Counted from the first letter of the stretch, positions 43,753 to 53,328 are shown. The stretch is DNA of 64,000 bases from Coriobacteriaceae bacterium (GCA_025992855.1 DAJPGB010000001.1:1674001-1738000); one strand, 5' to 3'. The notes: generated by a model not told the origin, from the letters alone. Numbers and translations are program-made.

Positions 43753-46503
43753 CTAGGCGGAACGCTTGGCCTCGAGCTTGGCCTGAGCGGCAGCCAGGCG
43801 CGCGAGGGGCACGCGATAGGGCGAGCAGGACACGTAGTCCACGTCGGCCACGTTAAACAGGCCCTTGATGGACTTGGGGTCGCCGCCGTGCTCGCCGCAC
43901 ACGCCAAAGTGCATGTCGGGATTGGTGGCGCGGCCCTTCTCGACGGCCAAGCGCACGAGCTCCAGCACCGCCGCGTCGATGGTCTCGAAGGGGTTGTCTT
44001 TCAGGATCTTTTTATGCATGTACAGCGGGATGAACTTGGCCTCGGCGTCATCGCGCGAGAAGCCAAAGGTCGTCTGGGTGAGGTCGTTGGTGCCAAAGCA
44101 GAAGAAGTCGGCATGATGGGCGATCTCGTCAGCGACCATGCAGGCACGCGGCAGCTCGAGCATCGTGCCCACGGGAATATTGAGCTCGACGCCTTCCTCG
44201 GCGGAAACCTCGGCGATCACGCGCTCGATAACCTCGCGGGTCTGGACATGCTCGGCCGTGATGGAAACGAGCGGAACCATGATCTCGGGGCGCGGGTCGA
44301 CACCCTCCTTGATAAGGCGGGCAGCGGCCGTGGCGACGGCGCGAACCTGCATGAGCGGCAGATCGCCAAAGACGACGGACAGGCGCACGCCGCGCAAGCC
44401 CAGCATGGGGTTGGACTCGACCATGCCGTCAATGCGACGCAGGCGGGCGCGCAGGACGGCAAGCTCTTCCTCGCTGGCGCCAGCGGCTTCCTTCTTGGTG
44501 ATGGCGACCTCGAGCTCGCGAGGATTATCCAGGAACTCATGAAGCGGCGGATCGAGCAGGCGGACGACCACATCGCGACCGGACATGGTCTTGAACATCG
44601 CCAGGAAGTCCTCGGTCTGAACCTTGAGCAAGTCGGCCAGGGCCTGCTGCTTCACGGCCTCATCGTCAGACAGGATAAAGCTCTGGATGATGTTCTTGCG
44701 ATCGCCCAGGAACATGTGCTCGGTGCGGCACAGACCGATGGCCTCGGCGCCAAACTCGAGCGCGAGCTCGGCATCCTCGGGGTTGTCGGCGTTGACGCGC
44801 ACGTGGTTGGCGTGACCGTCGGTCTCGTCCAAACGGATCTCATCGGCCCAAGACAGGATGGTGTCCAGGTCGCCGGTGAGCTCTGCAGAGACCAGGTCGA
44901 CCGCGCCGTCGACGACGATACCCTGGGTGCCGTCGATGGAGATGACATCGCCCTCGCGCAGCACGCGGTCGCTGCCCTCGATGCGCACGACCTTCTCTGC
45001 CGCGTCAATGTGGAAGCGCTCAACGCCGCAAACGCAGGGCGTACCCATGCCGCGGGCGATAACAGCGGCATGGCTCGTCTTGCCACCGTGGCTGGTCAGG
45101 ATGCCCTCGGCGGCGACCATGCCCTTCAGGTCGTCGGGGTTGGTCTCCCAGCGGACCAGAATGACCTTGTGGCCCTCGGCGGAACGCGCGACGGCGTCAT
45201 CACTCGAGAACACGACCTCGCCCACGGCGGCACCAGGGCTGGCGTTAAGGCCGCTGGCCAGGGCCTCGTACTTCTTGGAGGCGTCGAACTGCGGGTGCAG
45301 GAGCTGGTCGAGCTGTGCGGGGTCGATGCGGCTCACGGCCTCCTCGCGGGTGATGAGGCCCTCCTCGACCATCTCGATGGCGATGCGCAGGGCGGCGGTG
45401 GCGGTGCGCTTGCCCACGCGGGTCTGGAGCATCCAGAGCTTACCCTGCTCGATGGTGAACTCGATATCGCACATATCGCGGTAATGATCCTCGAGCGTCA
45501 GGAACACGCGCTCGAGCTCCTCGCCTGCGGACTCGAGGCCCGAGGTGGTCTTGAGGTCGGCGATGGGCTCGGCGTTTCGGATGCCGGCGACGACGTCCTC
45601 GCCCTGGGCATTCACCAAAAAGTCGCCATAGAACTCCTTGGTGCCGTCGGCCGGGTTGCGCGTAAAGGCGACGCCGGTCGCAGAGGTCTCGCCCTTATTG
45701 CCAAAGGCCATGGCCTGGACGTTGACGGCGGTGCCGAGCTCGTCGGAAATGCCGTGCTGCTTGCGGTAGATGCAGGCGCGCTCGTTCATCCAGCTGCCAA
45801 AGACGGCCTGGATGGCAAGGCGCAGCTGGAGCTCCGGATCGTGCGGGAAAACGGGCTTACCGTCGGCGACCTCGAGCTCGGGATACAGGGTCGCCTCGAC
45901 GTTCTCGAGGAAGATGCCCTTAAAGGTCTCGACGAGCTCCTGCAGGTCCTCGGCCGAAAGCTCGGAATCGACACGAACGCCGGCGACCAGGCGGGCCTGG
46001 GTCAGGGCGTTCTCGAATAGGTCGGCGTCGACGCCCATGACGACGTTGGAGAACATCTGGATAAAGCGACGGTAGCTGTCCCAGGCAAAGCGCGGGTTCT
46101 GCGTCTGCGCGATAAGGCCCTGGACGGAATCGTCGTTGAGGCCCAGGTTGAGGACCGTGTCCATCATGCCGGGCATGGAGAACGGAGCGCCCGAGCGAAC
46201 CGACACGAGCAGCGGATCGGAGGCATCGCCGAGTTTCTTGCCGCAACGGGCCTCGAGGTCCGCCTCGGCGGCAACGATCTCATCGAGTGCGCCTTCGGGC
46301 CAGACGTTGCCGGCACCGGAGTACTCGACACAGGTCTGGCAGGTAATGGTAAAGCCACCGGGAACCGGCAGACCGATGCGGCTCATCTCGGCAAGGTTTG
46401 CGCCTTTGCCGCCAAGCACGAAGTTCATGGATTTGTCGCCCTCAGTGACACAGGTGCCCTGGGCGTCGGTTCCAAAACGGTAAACCCTCTTGCAATCGCT
46501 CAC
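43753..46503 (-). CDS. ppdK: Pyruvate, phosphate dikinase
   Basis: Interconverts pyruvate, ATP and phosphate with PEP, AMP and pyrophosphate; in anaerobes it can work in either direction. 916 residues: an N-terminal ATP-grasp domain (GGKGANLAEMSRIGLPVPGG), the phosphohistidine domain GGKTSHAAVIARG with His478, and a PEP-binding barrel ending in GVCGEHGGDP. GTG 46503 with AGGGGAAG upstream. The regulator gene ppsR lies directly upstream on the same strand. Confidence 0.96.
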   Translation of the reverse strand: MSDCKRVYRFGTDAQGTCVTEGDKSMNFVLGGKGANLAEMSRIGLPVPGGFTITCQTCVEYSGAGNVWPEGALDEIVAAEADLEARCGKKLGDASDPLLVSVRSGAPFSMPGMMDTVLNLGLNDDSVQGLIAQTQNPRFAWDSYRRFIQMFSNVVMGVDADLFENALTQARLVAGVRVDSELSAEDLQELVETFKGIFLENVEATLYPELEVADGKPVFPHDPELQLRLAIQAVFGSWMNERACIYRKQHGISDELGTAVNVQAMAFGNKGETSATGVAFTRNPADGTKEFYGDFLVNAQGEDVVAGIRNAEPIADLKTTSGLESAGEELERVFLTLEDHYRDMCDIEFTIEQGKLWMLQTRVGKRTATAALRIAIEMVEEGLITREEAVSRIDPAQLDQLLHPQFDASKKYEALASGLNASPGAAVGEVVFSSDDAVARSAEGHKVILVRWETNPDDLKGMVAAEGILTSHGGKTSHAAVIARGMGTPCVCGVERFHIDAAEKVVRIEGSDRVLREGDVISIDGTQGIVVDGAVDLVSAELTGDLDTILSWADEIRLDETDGHANHVRVNADNPEDAELALEFGAEAIGLCRTEHMFLGDRKNIIQSFILSDDEAVKQQALADLLKVQTEDFLAMFKTMSGRDVVVRLLDPPLHEFLDNPRELEVAITKKEAAGASEEELAVLRARLRRIDGMVESNPMLGLRGVRLSVVFGDLPLMQVRAVATAAARLIKEGVDPRPEIMVPLVSITAEHVQTREVIERVIAEVSAEEGVELNIPVGTMLELPRACMVADEIAHHADFFCFGTNDLTQTTFGFSRDDAEAKFIPLYMHKKILKDNPFETIDAAVLELVRLAVEKGRATNPDMHFGVCGEHGGDPKSIKGLFNVADVDYVSCSPYRVPLARLAAAQAKLEAKRSA

Positions 46504-46578
46504 GATACTTCCCCTTCCATGCGCTTACGCGCACGACCGTGGTAACGAATCGACCCGCCGGATGCGGGCCGTGAGGGT

Positions 46579-46663
46579 ACTATACGGCGGGCATTGAGCG
46601 GGCTTGCGCAGAGGGCGCGGGGGTTGGTAAACGTGATAAATATGGCGGTAAACGGTAGGTAAA
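46579..46663 (-). promoter_or_regulatory. ppdK upstream region: -10 and hexamer array
   Basis: A TATAGT -10-like hexamer (46579-46584) lies 76 bases from the ppdK start, with no good -35. Upstream, TTTACC occurs three times on the minus strand (46626-46631, 46647-46652, 46658-46663), with periods of 21 and 11 bases, i.e. on one face of the helix. Likely an activator-dependent promoter. The rest of 46504-46800 contains no gene. Confidence 0.45.
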
Positions 46664-46800
46664 GGTGGTTACCTTATGAAGATACCAATGCAAGATGCTT
46701 GCAGGTCAGATGCTAGTTTATTGCTAAATCGCTTTACCAATATCGTGCATTATTTTTAGGTAGTCTTTTAGAGACGGGCATTTTTAGCTACCCCAATAAG

Positions 46801-47676
46801 CTAGCTTTGCTGGGCTCGGCGGGCGGCGCGGCGGGCACGGGCTTCTTGGATTTCCTCCAAGTGACTAATGATCTCGGAGGCGCTCTCCTCGATCGCCTTA
46901 CCGTCGGTACGCACAACAAAGCAGCCTAAGCGCTTCATGAGTGCACGGGCTTCCTCAAGCTCGCTGCGCACGCTCTCGGGCTCGGCATAGGAGCCGGCAA
47001 CGGCACGGGCGTAGTCATCGCCCAAGCGGCTATCGCGAATCTCAGAAATAACGTCGACGGTCGAAATCAGGCCGAACAGGTGCATCGGGTCAACCTCGTA
47101 AATCGACTTGGGCGGCTCCATGCCATGGGCCAACGGAACATTGGCGACCTTGTAGCCCTGATAGGCTAAATACATCGACAGCGGCGTCTTGGATGTACGC
47201 GACACACCCAGCAGCACGATATCGGCACCCGACAGATCGTCGCAACCACGACCGTCATCGTGCTCAACGAAATACTCCATGGCCTCGATACGATGGAAAT
47301 AGCGGTCATCGGTCTTGTGAATCACGCCCGCAACGCACTTGGGCGGCACACCGATGAGCGACGACAGCACGGCAAGCGTCGGGCCGATCAGGTCGACCGA
47401 ACGGATATGCAGCATACCCAGGTAATCGAGCACGCGAGCGCGAAGCGCCGGATCGACAATGGTGTGGAACACGGCAATATCGCGATGGTCGGCATCGACG
47501 CGCGGCCCCACAAATGACTTGACCTGCTCCACGGAGGTCACCTTGGGCAGGCGCAAAACGCGAAAAGCCCCTTCATCAAATTGCCCGGACGCCGCAAGCA
47601 CCACCTCACAAGCGGTATCGCCGAGCGAGTCGGAGATAACGATAACGGTGGGACGAGCGGTGACCGGGCAATCCAT
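46801..47676 (-). CDS. ppsR: PPDK regulatory protein (kinase/pyrophosphorylase, DUF299)
   Basis: ADP-dependent kinase and Pi-dependent pyrophosphorylase that switches off and on PPDK (or PEP synthase) by Thr phosphorylation next to the catalytic His. 291 residues with VISDSLGDTA near the N-terminus and the P-loop-like GVSRTSKTPLS at 157-167. ATG 47676 with AAGGAG upstream. Position next to ppdK makes PPDK the likely target. The C-terminus is a basic Ala/Arg tail. Confidence 0.92.
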   Translation of the reverse strand: MDCPVTARPTVIVISDSLGDTACEVVLAASGQFDEGAFRVLRLPKVTSVEQVKSFVGPRVDADHRDIAVFHTIVDPALRARVLDYLGMLHIRSVDLIGPTLAVLSSLIGVPPKCVAGVIHKTDDRYFHRIEAMEYFVEHDDGRGCDDLSGADIVLLGVSRTSKTPLSMYLAYQGYKVANVPLAHGMEPPKSIYEVDPMHLFGLISTVDVISEIRDSRLGDDYARAVAGSYAEPESVRSELEEARALMKRLGCFVVRTDGKAIEESASEIISHLEEIQEARARRAARRAQQS

Positions 47677-47710
47677 GCGGGGCTCCTTTTGCGCTTATGC
47701 GCAGGCTGGC

Positions 47711-49807
47711 TTACTTTTTGCGGGCAAGCTCACCGATGTTGGCGATGCCGGAGAAAACGGCCTCGAAGCGGTTGAGCAGCTTAAGGCGATTATCGCGAAG
47801 CTGCTCGTCCTTGTCCATGACCATAACCTCGTCGAAGAAGCGGTCGATGGGCGCGCGCAGGGCGGCGAGGGCGGCAAATGCGGCCGGGTAGTCCTCGGCA
47901 GCAAGGGCGGCATCGACGGCGGTCTGAGCAGCCTCGGAGGCGTCGGCGAGCGCAAGCTCGACCTCGCCCATCAGGCTGCGGTCATACTCCGCACCCAGCT
48001 CGGGCTTGGAGATATGCGCGGCGCGGGCATAGGCGGTCGCCAGGTTGTCGAACGTCTCAGCGTCGTTCTTGCGGGCCTCGTCGAGGGCGGCGCAGCGGGC
48101 GAAGAAGACGGACGGGGCGATAATGTGCACCGCGGAGACGGCGGCGACGGTATCGGCCGGAATCTTTTCGTCACGGGCCATGCTCACCAGGCGGCCATGG
48201 AAGAAGTCACGAACCTGATGGGCGACCTCGGCGGCGTCGAACTCAATGCCCTGCTCACTGTAGAGTTCGAGGGCAAAGTCGATGAACGACGTGGGGTCGA
48301 TCGGCAGACGGTCGCGCAGGATGTTGATAATGCCGATAGCGGCACGACGCAGCGCGTAGGGGTCGGAGGAGCCGGTCGGGGGCTCGCCGATGGCAAAGAT
48401 ACCGGCGATGGTATCGAGCTTGTCGGCGCAGGCCACGATGCAGCCAGCGGTGCCCTCGGGCAGCTCGTCACCGGCAAAACGGGGACGATAGTGATCGCGA
48501 ATAGCATGGGCGACCTCGTCGTTCTCCCCCATCGCGGTCGCGTAATAACCGCCCATCACGCCCTGCTGGCTCGTGAACTCGACGACGGCGTTGGACACCA
48601 GGTCTGCCTTGCACAGGTGCGCGGCGCGAGCGGCGTCGGCGGCAAGATGGGCGCCCAGATGAGCCTCGCGGGCAATAGCGAGCGCGAGCTGCTCGATGCG
48701 CTCGGACTTGGCGAGCACGCTGCCGAGCTTCTCCTGGAAGGCGACCTTGGACAGACGCTCACGGAACTCGTCGAGGGAGATCTTCAGGTCCTCCTCGTAG
48801 AAGAACTTAGCGTCGTCCAGACGGGCGCGCACGACGCGCTCGTTGCCGTCGATCACGCGCTCGGCGTTCTCGGGCTTGCTGTTGGAGACGACCACGAACT
48901 CACGCGTCAGCTTGCCCTCGCCGTCATAGATCGGGAAGTAGCGCTGGTTGGTGAGCATGGACTCGCAGATAATCTCGTGCGGGACCTTGAGGAACTCCTC
49001 GTCGAAAGTACCGACGAGCACCGTCGGCCACTCGCAGAGGTTAATGACCTCCTCAAAGACCTTCTTGGGCGTATCGACATGGCAGCCGGGGCGAGCGGCC
49101 TCGACCTCGGCGATACCGGCGAGAATCGCCTCGCGACGGCGCTCGGCAGAAAGCACGCCGGCATCCTCGAGCACCTGCTCGTAAACAGCGGGGCTGGCGA
49201 CCACATGGTCACCGGGGCCAAGCACGCGATGGCCACGCGTGGTGTTGCCACTCGTCACGTCGGCAAACGACACGGGCACAACATCCTCGCCCAGAAGGCA
49301 GCAGATCCAACGGACCGGACGAACAAAGGTCGCGTGCTCGTGGCCCCAGCGCTGGGAGCGGTAGTTGGGCCACTGCAGGCCGGCGATGGTCTTCTCGCAC
49401 AGAGCGGTCAGAATCGGCGTAGCCGGTGCGGAAGGGATGTTCTTCTCGGCAAAGACGTACTCACGGCCGTCGGTGTCCTCGCGACGGACCAGATCCTCGG
49501 CAGCCACACCGCACTTGCGGGCGAAGCCCTGGGCGGCCTTGGTGGCGTTACCGTCAGCGTCGAAGGCGATGTTTGCCGCGGGGCCACGCTTGACCTCGTG
49601 AACCTCATCGGTCGCGGTGGCAACGTCGGCAACGAGCGCAGCCAGGCGACGCGGGCTCGAGATCACGCGGACCTCGCCGTGGGCCAGACCGGCCTCGTCG
49701 AGACCCTTGGCGATCATGGTACCAAGCTGCTTGACGGCATTGTTCAGCGGTGCAGAGGGCATTTCCTCCGTACCGATCTCAAACAGGAAATCCTTAGCGT
49801 CTGCCAT
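47711..49807 (-). CDS. glyS: Glycyl-tRNA synthetase beta subunit
   Basis: Beta subunit of the tetrameric bacterial GlyRS. 698 residues, beginning FLFEIGTEEMPS, with an HD-like region (MGGYYATAMGENDEVAHAI) and a C-terminal anticodon-binding domain. The ATG at 49807 follows the glyQ stop by three bases. Confidence 0.95.
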   Translation of the reverse strand: MADAKDFLFEIGTEEMPSAPLNNAVKQLGTMIAKGLDEAGLAHGEVRVISSPRRLAALVADVATATDEVHEVKRGPAANIAFDADGNATKAAQGFARKCGVAAEDLVRREDTDGREYVFAEKNIPSAPATPILTALCEKTIAGLQWPNYRSQRWGHEHATFVRPVRWICCLLGEDVVPVSFADVTSGNTTRGHRVLGPGDHVVASPAVYEQVLEDAGVLSAERRREAILAGIAEVEAARPGCHVDTPKKVFEEVINLCEWPTVLVGTFDEEFLKVPHEIICESMLTNQRYFPIYDGEGKLTREFVVVSNSKPENAERVIDGNERVVRARLDDAKFFYEEDLKISLDEFRERLSKVAFQEKLGSVLAKSERIEQLALAIAREAHLGAHLAADAARAAHLCKADLVSNAVVEFTSQQGVMGGYYATAMGENDEVAHAIRDHYRPRFAGDELPEGTAGCIVACADKLDTIAGIFAIGEPPTGSSDPYALRRAAIGIINILRDRLPIDPTSFIDFALELYSEQGIEFDAAEVAHQVRDFFHGRLVSMARDEKIPADTVAAVSAVHIIAPSVFFARCAALDEARKNDAETFDNLATAYARAAHISKPELGAEYDRSLMGEVELALADASEAAQTAVDAALAAEDYPAAFAALAALRAPIDRFFDEVMVMDKDEQLRDNRLKLLNRFEAVFSGIANIGELARKK

Positions 49808-49810
49808 GGC

Positions 49811-50722
49811 TTACGCCACCTCGCCTTCCTGGTCGGCATTCTCGTTGACTCCGGCGACCTCGGCCATGTAGGCCTCGCAGCACGCCTTGGCGACGGCGCG
49901 GACGCGCAGGATGTAGTTGGCACGCTCGACCGCGGACAGGGCGCCGCGGGCATCGAGCAGGTTGAAGGCGTGGCTGCACTTCATGACACAGTCGTACGCC
50001 GGCAACGGCAGCTTGCGCTCCAGGCAGGAATGGCACTCGGCCTCGTAGTCGTCAAACTTCTGACGCATCATCTCGACGTTGGCGACCTCAAAGTTGTAGG
50101 CGCTGAACTCGCGCTCGTTCTCGAGGAACACGTCGCCATAGGTCATGGGCGTGCCGTCGGGCAGGTAGCTCCACACCAAGTCGTAGACGGAATTGACGCC
50201 CTGCGCATACATGGCGATGCGCTCCAGGCCATAGGTGATCTCGACGGGCACGGGGTCGACCTCGATACCGCCCACCTGCTGGAAGTACGTAAACTGCGTG
50301 ACCTCCATGCCATTGAGCCAGACCTCCCAGCCAAGGCCCCAGGCGCCGAGCGTCGGGCTCTCCCAGTCGTCCTCGACAAAGCGGACGTCATGGTCGTTGG
50401 GGTCCAGACCGATAGCGGCAAGAGACCCCAGGTAAAGCTCCTGGGCGTTGACCGGAGAGGGCTTGATGAGCACCTGGAACTGATAGTAGTGCTGCATGCG
50501 GTTGGGGTTCTCGCCGTAGCGGCCGTCGGCGGGACGGCGGCAAGGCTGCGCATAGCAGGTGCGCCACTCGGCGGGACCGAGCGAGCGCAGCGTGGTCGCG
50601 GTATGGAAGGTACCGGCACCGACCTCGGAGTCATAGGGCTGCATAATGACGCAGCCCTGCTCGCCCCAGTACTGCTGGAGACGCAAGATGATGTCTTGGA
50701 AGGAAAGCGATGAAGCGTTCAT
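49811..50722 (-). CDS. glyQ: Glycyl-tRNA synthetase alpha subunit
   Basis: Catalytic alpha subunit that activates glycine. 303 residues with YDSEVGAGTFHTAT, RRPADGRYGENPNR and EVTQFTYFQQVGG, all hallmark stretches. ATG 50722. The leader is only about 45 bases, so no T-box riboswitch can be present. Confidence 0.96.
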   Translation of the reverse strand: MNASSLSFQDIILRLQQYWGEQGCVIMQPYDSEVGAGTFHTATTLRSLGPAEWRTCYAQPCRRPADGRYGENPNRMQHYYQFQVLIKPSPVNAQELYLGSLAAIGLDPNDHDVRFVEDDWESPTLGAWGLGWEVWLNGMEVTQFTYFQQVGGIEVDPVPVEITYGLERIAMYAQGVNSVYDLVWSYLPDGTPMTYGDVFLENEREFSAYNFEVANVEMMRQKFDDYEAECHSCLERKLPLPAYDCVMKCSHAFNLLDARGALSAVERANYILRVRAVAKACCEAYMAEVAGVNENADQEGEVA

Positions 50723-50768
50723 GCCTCTAATATCCCCTCGTCGAAACGATTACACGGTTAGGTACTGT

Positions 50769-50774
50769 ACTATA
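50769..50774 (-). promoter_or_regulatory. -10 element upstream of glyQ
   Basis: TATAGT on the minus strand between the lepB stop and glyQ, 47 bases from the ATG. The -35 would fall inside lepB and is weak. Confidence 0.4.
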
Positions 50775-50781
50775 GCGGTTT

Positions 50782-51345
50782 TTAGTCGATAGCGCCGATG
50801 CGGTTGAGCGGCCAGTAGCGCACAAGCGCCACAGCGATCAAATCAGAGCGATCGACGGGACCAAAGTAGCGTGAGTCGGCAGAGTTTTCGCGGTTGTCGC
50901 CCATCACCCACACGCACCCGTCGGGAACGGTGTAGGGATAGCTTACCTGAGCACCGGGCGCTTGGACCGAAAGTGGCCAGCTCATGCCCGTCGTATAGTC
51001 CTCGTCGAGCGCTTGGCCGTCAACGACCACCTTGCCATCCTGCAGGTCGACCGTCTGGCCGGCCGTGGCAATAACACGCTTGACAAGAACATCATGCTCG
51101 GAGGTGCCATCGGGGTTGTGAAACACCACGATATCGCCCTGCTTGACGGGCTGACCGAGCTCGAGGCTCACCTTTTGTGCCAGGATCTGGTCGCCAATCT
51201 CGATCGTGGACTCCATGGAGCCGGTGGGCACCACAAAGGGCTCGACCACAAACGAGCGAATCAAGAAGGTGGCGACCAGTGCAATCGCGATGACCGCGAC
51301 CCACTCAAAAGCGCCCCTCAACGCGGAATGCTGCGATGGAACCAT
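50782..51345 (-). CDS. lepB: Signal peptidase I
   Basis: Membrane serine protease that removes signal peptides of secreted proteins. 187 residues: one N-terminal membrane helix (about 12-31), catalytic Ser43 in VPTGSMESTI and Lys89 in VLVKRVIA, and C-terminal GDNRENSADSRYFGPV. ATG 51345 lies two bases after the trmD stop with AGGAG upstream; the longer upstream frame overlaps trmD and is rejected. Confidence 0.95.
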   Translation of the reverse strand: MVPSQHSALRGAFEWVAVIAIALVATFLIRSFVVEPFVVPTGSMESTIEIGDQILAQKVSLELGQPVKQGDIVVFHNPDGTSEHDVLVKRVIATAGQTVDLQDGKVVVDGQALDEDYTTGMSWPLSVQAPGAQVSYPYTVPDGCVWVMGDNRENSADSRYFGPVDRSDLIAVALVRYWPLNRIGAID

Positions 51346-51347
51346 TC

Positions 51348-52106
51348 TCACTCCTCGCTCTGCGAATACGAAGCGTCCAAAATCTCCTGCGCGTACGCAC
51401 GCTCCTGGGGCGTAAGGCGCGCCGTCTCGATCAAGTCGGGACGCCAGCGACAGGTGCGCTCGATGGCGTTCTTGCGGCGCCAAGCGTCAACCTTGGCGTG
51501 ATCGCCACTCACGAGCACCGGCGGCACGCCCTCGCCGTTGAACTCGGCGGGGCGGGTGTACTGCGCGTACTCGAGCAGGCCTCCGTCCTCGGCGGTCGAG
51601 AACGACTCGTCGACGTTGCTCATCTCGTCACCAAGGGCGCCGGGAATGAGGCGCACGACGGCGTCGGCAACGACCATAGCGGGAAGTTCGCCGCCCGTAA
51701 GCACGTAGTCGCCGATCGACAGACGCTCATCGGCATACGCATACGCGCGCTCGTCGACGCCCTCGTAGCGACTGCACACAAACAGCAGGCGCTCACTTTT
51801 GAGCAGGCACTCGGCCACATGCTGCGTAAAAGGCTCGCCACAGGGGGTAAAGAACACCACAGTGGGCTTGGGACCCTCTGCGCTAATGGCCTCGATGGCC
51901 TCTGCGATAGGCTCGACCTTCATGAGCATGCCCTGCCCGCCGCCGTACGGCTCGTCATCAACGGTACGATGACGGTCGTGCGTCCAGTCACGCAGGTTAT
52001 AGGCCTTAAAATCAAAAAGGCCGGCCTTGCGGGCGCGGCCCAAAATCGATGTGGACATGACGGGCTCAAACATCTCGGGAAAGACCGAAAGGGTCTCAAT
52101 CAGCAT
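51348..52106 (-). CDS. trmD: tRNA (guanine37-N1)-methyltransferase
   Basis: Knotted SPOUT methyltransferase preventing frameshifts. 252 residues: VDDEPYGGGQGMLMKVEP, SRYEGVDERA and SIGDYVLTGGELPAMV knot motifs. ATG 52106 with GGGAGG upstream. Between rimM and lepB. Confidence 0.96.
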   Translation of the reverse strand: MLIETLSVFPEMFEPVMSTSILGRARKAGLFDFKAYNLRDWTHDRHRTVDDEPYGGGQGMLMKVEPIAEAIEAISAEGPKPTVVFFTPCGEPFTQHVAECLLKSERLLFVCSRYEGVDERAYAYADERLSIGDYVLTGGELPAMVVADAVVRLIPGALGDEMSNVDESFSTAEDGGLLEYAQYTRPAEFNGEGVPPVLVSGDHAKVDAWRRKNAIERTCRWRPDLIETARLTPQERAYAQEILDASYSQSEE

Positions 52107-52116
52107 GTTGTCCTCC

Positions 52117-52638
52117 CTACTTGTCCATATCGATCAGGCCGTCCATAACATGGACGGAAATTGTTCCTGTGTCGGGAAGATCGAGCACAACCTGCTCGAT
52201 CACGGGAATCAGTACCTCGCCGTACCGATCACCCTCGACAACCCAAACATCGTTAGCGGGCGTCGACATGATCTCGACAATCGTGCCGAGCGAACCGAAG
52301 CGCTCGTCGACCACCTCGCGACCCATCAGGTCGGTATAGGCAGCGTCGAGCGAATCGAGCTCAAAATCGTCACGATTTGCCAGCACGTAGCATCCCGTGA
52401 TACCCTCGGCGGCCGTCAAGTCGTCAATGCCCTCAAACGAGACCAGATCGCCATCGCCCGTATCGGTGACGGACACGACCGTGCAAAAGCGGTCGCGCTT
52501 GAGCGCCGGCGGCGTCAGGGCGACGCGCATACCCGGCTCTAATACAGAAGGAAGCCCCCGCAGCGGCTGCGCGAGGACCTCCCCCTTCCTTCCGTGCGGC
52601 TTGACCACACGGGCGATGTTTTTGTACTGGGACCTCAA
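52117..52638 (-). CDS. rimM: 16S rRNA processing protein RimM
   Basis: 30S assembly factor binding S19. 173 residues: N-terminal barrel (IARVVKPHGRKGEVLA) and PRC barrel (GSLGTIVEIMSTPANDVWVV). TTG start at 52638, four bases after the khpA stop; the binding site (AGGA) is close and weak, suggesting coupling. Confidence 0.92.
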   Translation of the reverse strand: MRSQYKNIARVVKPHGRKGEVLAQPLRGLPSVLEPGMRVALTPPALKRDRFCTVVSVTDTGDGDLVSFEGIDDLTAAEGITGCYVLANRDDFELDSLDAAYTDLMGREVVDERFGSLGTIVEIMSTPANDVWVVEGDRYGEVLIPVIEQVVLDLPDTGTISVHVMDGLIDMDK

Positions 52639-52642
52639 GGTC

Positions 52643-52927
52643 CTAGCCCAGAACCTCTACCTCGACAGCAGTGTCGAGGCGAGCGGCCAGTGCACGGGCG
52701 AGCGTGCGAATGGCCTTGATGGTACGGCCACGACGGCCGATGACCTTAGCGACGTCATCCTCGGCGACCGAAACCTCAATCGTAGAGGCGTCGTCACCAT
52801 CGATGACCTCAAGGCTCACGGAATCCGGGTCGTCGACGATCTGAACAACGAGATATTCGACGAGATCGGCGATGCGATCTGAGAGCATTGCCTCACCCTC
52901 GAGCTGTGCAGCGTCAACCTCAGGCAC
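52643..52927 (-). CDS. khpA: KH-domain RNA-binding protein KhpA
   Basis: Small KH protein partnering KhpB in many Gram-positives. 94 residues with the GRRG loop in KVIGRRGRTIKAIRTLARAL. GTG 52927, three bases after the rpsP stop, with GGAG upstream. Conserved rpsP-khpA-rimM-trmD order. Confidence 0.93.
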   Translation of the reverse strand: MPEVDAAQLEGEAMLSDRIADLVEYLVVQIVDDPDSVSLEVIDGDDASTIEVSVAEDDVAKVIGRRGRTIKAIRTLARALAARLDTAVEVEVLG

Positions 52928-52930
52928 GAT

Positions 52931-53272
52931 TTACTCCTCGGCGCCCTCAGCGGCCTCAGCGGCAGCCTTAGCGGCCTCGGCCTCTTTGGCGAGCTGCTTC
53001 TTGGACTTCTTGACGACGGTCTCGGTCTTCTCGCCCTCGTTGGCGGCCTTGACCAGAGCGGCGACGGCGTCGGTGAGCTGAGCGCCCTTGGACTGCCAGT
53101 CGGCGATCTTCTCGAGGTCGAGGTTGATGGTCTTGGGGGCGGTCATCGGGTTGTAGCGGCCAACCTCCTCGATGATACGACCGTCACGCGGGGCGCGGGA
53201 ATCGGCGACGACGACACGGTAGTACGGACGCTTCTTAGCGCCGTGACGAGCAAGGCGAATCTTGACTGCCAA
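52931..53272 (-). CDS. rpsP: 30S ribosomal protein S16
   Basis: 113 residues, VKIRLARHGAKKRPYYRVVV and RDGRIIEEVGRYNPM. A C-terminal Lys/Ala/Glu-rich tail of about 30 residues extends beyond the usual S16 fold. TTG 53272 with GGAGGAG 6 bases upstream. Confidence 0.94.
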   Translation of the reverse strand: MAVKIRLARHGAKKRPYYRVVVADSRAPRDGRIIEEVGRYNPMTAPKTINLDLEKIADWQSKGAQLTDAVAALVKAANEGEKTETVVKKSKKQLAKEAEAAKAAAEAAEGAEE

Positions 53273-53328
53273 AGGAAACTCCTCCAACCAAGCAGCTTTA
53301 GGCTGCAACTACAAACAAACAGTTGAAC

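Noticed and set aside
43741..46020. 759-residue plus-strand open frame opposite ppdK
   Set aside because: Antisense shadow of ppdK with low-complexity composition and no ribosome binding site.
46504..46800. Small gene or tRNA in the 297-base gap upstream of ppdK
   Set aside because: No frame with a ribosome binding site, and no cloverleaf or T-loop (GTTCGA) pattern; only the promoter and hexamer array stand out.
47459..50713. 1084-residue plus-strand open frame opposite glyS and glyQ
   Set aside because: Same antisense artefact of codon bias; the minus-strand glyS and glyQ carry all family motifs.
50723..50781. T-box riboswitch for glyQ
   Set aside because: Only 59 bases lie between lepB and glyQ, far too short for a T-box; no AGGGUGGNACCGCG-like box is present.
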